Source: Pseudomonadota bacterium
Lineage (GTDB): Bacteria; Pseudomonadota; Alphaproteobacteria; SMXQ01
Direction: 5' to 3'
Length of the DNA: 6,685 nt
Assembly (NCBI GenBank): GCA_022562375.1
Contig: JADFPK010000098.1
Coordinates: 1 to 6,685, forward strand
How positions within the stretch are numbered: the first letter of the stretch is position 1; each line of letters begins with the position of its first letter. Of the stretch, positions 5,390 to 6,685 are shown piece after piece. The position numbers were made by a program, and so were the translations under genes. The notes beneath the pieces are model-generated. The model was not told where the DNA came from. It worked only from the letters and a program-made list of their open reading frames with translations, and made no database searches.

Positions 5390-5797
5390 ATGGGAAGCGA
5401 AACGCCGACGGCGTTTTTCAACAAGACCTATGAAGAAGCGCTCGCCCTCATGGTCGAGACGAAGGAATATATCGAGTGGCACGAGAGCGACGACGGCGGG
5501 CTTTTACCCGATCTCGACCGCTTGCGCCTGAGCCGTGAAGCCATGCGCGTGACCGCGCGTCTGACCCAGATCATGGCCTGGCTGTTCGCCCAGAAGGCCG
5601 TGTTCGTCGGCGAGCTCACCCTCGCCGAAGCCGCCGCCGAGCCCTATACGCTCTCCGGGCAGGAGGTGTGCGCGCCCGGCGATGCCGATCACCGCCGCGG
5701 CCTGCCGGCAAAGATGGTCGACCTTCTGGATCGCAGCCACCACCTCTATGTACGGGTGTCCCGCCTCGACCAGCTGGTGCGGCGCCAGGGGCGCTGA
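5390..5797 (+). CDS. rcdA: DUF1465 / RcdA family protein, regulator of CtrA degradation
   Basis: This 135-residue helical protein matches DUF1465 (PF07323), the family of Caulobacter RcdA. Marks include FFNKTYEEALALMVE at 9-23, then ARLTQIMAWLFAQKAV at 56-71, GEL-T at 74-77, a single Cys94, and LLDRSHHLYVRVSRLD at 112-127. In Caulobacter, RcdA binds CpdR-primed ClpXP and, with PopA and cyclic di-GMP, delivers CtrA for proteolysis. It is a three-helix bundle. The ATG at 5390 follows GAGGGAG with 5-nt spacing, while upstream codons in the same open frame give unrelated residues. The protein ends soon after the last helix and so lacks most of the disordered tail of the roughly 170-residue Caulobacter protein. 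A CtrA box lies about 350 bp upstream, with a terminator in between. Family membership is secure; conservation of the proteolytic role is inferred. Confidence 0.82.
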   Translation: MGSETPTAFFNKTYEEALALMVETKEYIEWHESDDGGLLPDLDRLRLSREAMRVTARLTQIMAWLFAQKAVFVGELTLAEAAAEPYTLSGQEVCAPGDADHRRGLPAKMVDLLDRSHHLYVRVSRLDQLVRRQGR

Positions 5798-5804
5798 AAA
5801 TTCG

Positions 5805-5827
5805 CCTGCCGGCGGCGGGCCGGCGGG
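5805..5827 (+). terminator. GC hairpin just after rcdA
   Basis: CCTGCCGGC (5805-5813) pairs with GCCGGCGGG (5819-5827) over 9 bp with one T-G wobble and a 5-nt loop. It lies 8 nt after the rcdA stop. It is followed by TCCTCCCTC rather than a T-run, so it is at best a weak intrinsic terminator. Confidence 0.4.
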
Positions 5828-5982
5828 TCCTCCCTCAATGCCGGGGCTCGGTCCGAAAACACCAGATCGCCGGTCAGGAGAGCGATGCCTCGCGAGCGTC
5901 GAAGCGCGCCCCCACGGCACGAGATTATCACTGCACCGGCGGTTAAATCGCCAAATCAGCCCCAGAAAACCAGGAGATCGCC

Positions 5983-6078
5983 ATGCAATGTGCCGATCAA
6001 GGCAGGAGTCGCCCTCGACAGGCGGACGTGCTACATTTCCGGCAAGTAGGAGGCGTTATCCGGGAAATATCCGTTTAG
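5983..6078 (+). CDS. Possible 31-aa ORF with a good ribosome binding site
   Basis: The ATG at 5983 follows AGGAG (5972-5976) with 6-nt spacing, a better initiation context than several of the certain genes here. The product begins MQCADQGRSRPRQ and ends VGGVIREISV. No family is recognised, and there is no signal peptide or membrane helix. The stop TAG ends at the right arm of the inverted repeat at 6054-6084. It may be a small gene, a leader peptide for the following gene, or a relic of a degraded one. Confidence 0.25.
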   Translation: MQCADQGRSRPRQADVLHFRQVGGVIREISV

Positions 6079-6084
6079 ATAACG
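6054..6084. repeat. Inverted repeat CGTTATC-N17-GATAACG upstream of the binding-protein gene
   Basis: The arms at 6054-6060 and 6078-6084 are perfect over 7 bp. The spacer contains CGG (6061-6063) and CCG (6071-6073), which can extend the structure, and an AT-rich centre. The element sits 55 bp before the ATG at 6139. It could be an operator or a leader hairpin. Confidence 0.45.
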
Positions 6085-6138
6085 GCGGTTTCTCAAGACT
6101 GCGGGGCTTCCACCGGCAGTGCGAAACGCGAGATTGGG

Positions 6139-6685
6139 ATGTCCAAAACTTTGGCTTTCGGAGGGCTACTGGCGTTTCTATTCTACGCCATGCCCCTGGG
6201 ACTAGCTAAGGAGCCTGAGGCTTTCCGAATTGGCATCTTAACCACAGCGTGGTCGCCGTGGCACAGCAACACCAAGGGGTTTCGTGACGCGCTCAAGGAG
6301 CTGGGTTACGTGGAGGGGCAAAACATTAACTTCATGGTCCGGGCCGCCAAGGGCGATCCGACCCGCTTGCCGGGGCTTGCCGCGGAGTTGGTCGCCCAAA
6401 AGCCGGACCTGTTGTATTGCGTTGCCGGTCCTGATGCGCAAGCGTGTAAGAAGGCAACCGCCACGATCCCCACGGTTTTCACGCAAGTCAGTGATCCTGT
6501 TGCGCTTGGGCTGGTGGAAAGCCTTGCCCGACCAGGAGGGAACATCACGGGAATCGCCAGCCTGCGGGCGGAACTAAGCGCAAAGCGTTTGGCGCTTTTC
6601 AAAGAAGTGGTCCCATCTCTGCGCCAAGTTCTGGTGACCTATGACCCGCGAGAGCCGGAAGAGCGGGAGGCGGTCAAGTTCGCAA
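6139..6685 (+). CDS. ABC transporter substrate-binding protein (PF04392-like), 3' truncated
   Basis: The frame runs open from ATG 6139 to the window end, giving 182 residues. Residues 1-23 (MSKTLAFGGL, then a hydrophobic run ending GLA) form a signal peptide with likely cleavage before KEPEAF, so the mature protein is periplasmic. The mature part matches the ABC_sub_bind family: RIGILTTAWSP at 30-40, GFRDALKELGYVEGQNI at 47-63, DPTRLPGLAAELVAQKPDLL-like features at 73-92, IPTVFTQVSDPVALGLV at 110-126 and LARPGGNITGIA at 129-140. These proteins bind small ligands for ABC importers, and many are orphans without nearby permease genes. The start is fixed by an in-frame TAG at 6076, although the ribosome site is poor. 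Codons such as TTA, CTA, CGA, AGT and GTT are commoner than in neighbouring genes, hinting at transfer. The ligand is unknown. Confidence 0.88.
   Translation, partial: MSKTLAFGGLLAFLFYAMPLGLAKEPEAFRIGILTTAWSPWHSNTKGFRDALKELGYVEGQNINFMVRAAKGDPTRLPGLAAELVAQKPDLLYCVAGPDAQACKKATATIPTVFTQVSDPVALGLVESLARPGGNITGIASLRAELSAKRLALFKEVVPSLRQVLVTYDPREPEEREAVKFA

Larger units (their letters stand above)
5828..6138 (+). other. Gap without a clear gene between rcdA and the binding-protein gene
   Basis: No recognisable protein or RNA gene is seen in this stretch. The only coding candidate is a 31-codon frame at 5983-6078, listed separately. A 4-bp hairpin GGCG-GTTAAAT-CGCC lies near 5938-5952. A larger inverted repeat is at 6054-6084. 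Base composition drops in GC towards the right, which may mark the boundary of an acquired segment. Confidence 0.5.

Noticed and set aside
5504..5920. 138-codon open frame on the minus strand
   Set aside because: Antisense shadow of rcdA, which has the family match and ribosome site.
5682..6209. 175-codon plus-strand frame across the rcdA end and the following gap
   Set aside because: It starts inside rcdA out of frame and shows no domain, and it overlaps the signal peptide of the binding protein out of frame.
1..6685. CRISPR arrays, tRNA or rRNA genes, insertion sequences
   Set aside because: No regularly spaced repeats beyond the 23-nt tandem units, no cloverleaf-like segments and no transposase-like frames were found on reading both strands.

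Overview
The window is GC-rich chromosomal DNA with dense, mostly co-oriented genes. Short conserved genes typical of Alphaproteobacteria (DUF1013/TrcR, DUF1192, DUF1465/RcdA, two DUF465 proteins) and a perfect CtrA-type site (TTAA-N7-TTAA) point to a CtrA-using alphaproteobacterium. A Rhodospirillales-like or related free-living lineage is plausible, but this is inferred from gene content only.

Left part (1-2878): the 3' end of a Gfo/Idh/MocA oxidoreductase converges on a DUF465 gene on the minus strand. That gene is divergent from a 6-phosphofructokinase of the mixed-substrate type (GGDGS plus PKTIDND), which starts with TTG. The kinase is followed by a TIGR02444/DUF2390 protein. The junction between these two genes is three tandem 23-nt units that create two 8-codon mini-ORFs linked by ATGA overlaps. 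A second, 55-codon DUF465 gene follows.

Middle part (3035-4842): a classical SDR oxidoreductase converges on a minus-strand DUF1013/TrcR cell-cycle regulator, which is divergent from a DUF1192 gene.

Right part (4843-5797): an AT-rich island between DUF1192 and the DUF1465/RcdA gene holds a CtrA box, a -10 element (TATATAT), about 90 nt of strongly foldable sequence and a textbook Rho-independent terminator. The simplest reading is an undescribed CtrA-controlled small RNA next to rcdA, the gene for an adaptor in CtrA proteolysis. The alternative is a CtrA-controlled, attenuated rcdA leader. A second copy of the first 10 nt of this transcript lies 145 nt downstream, next to a degenerate CtrA-like site.

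End (5798-6685): a 341-bp stretch without a clear gene contains hairpins and an inverted repeat. It leads into a secreted ABC-type substrate-binding protein (PF04392-like) cut by the window end. Its codon use is less GC-biased than that of its neighbours, so it may be a later arrival. No CRISPR array, tRNA, rRNA or insertion sequence was seen.
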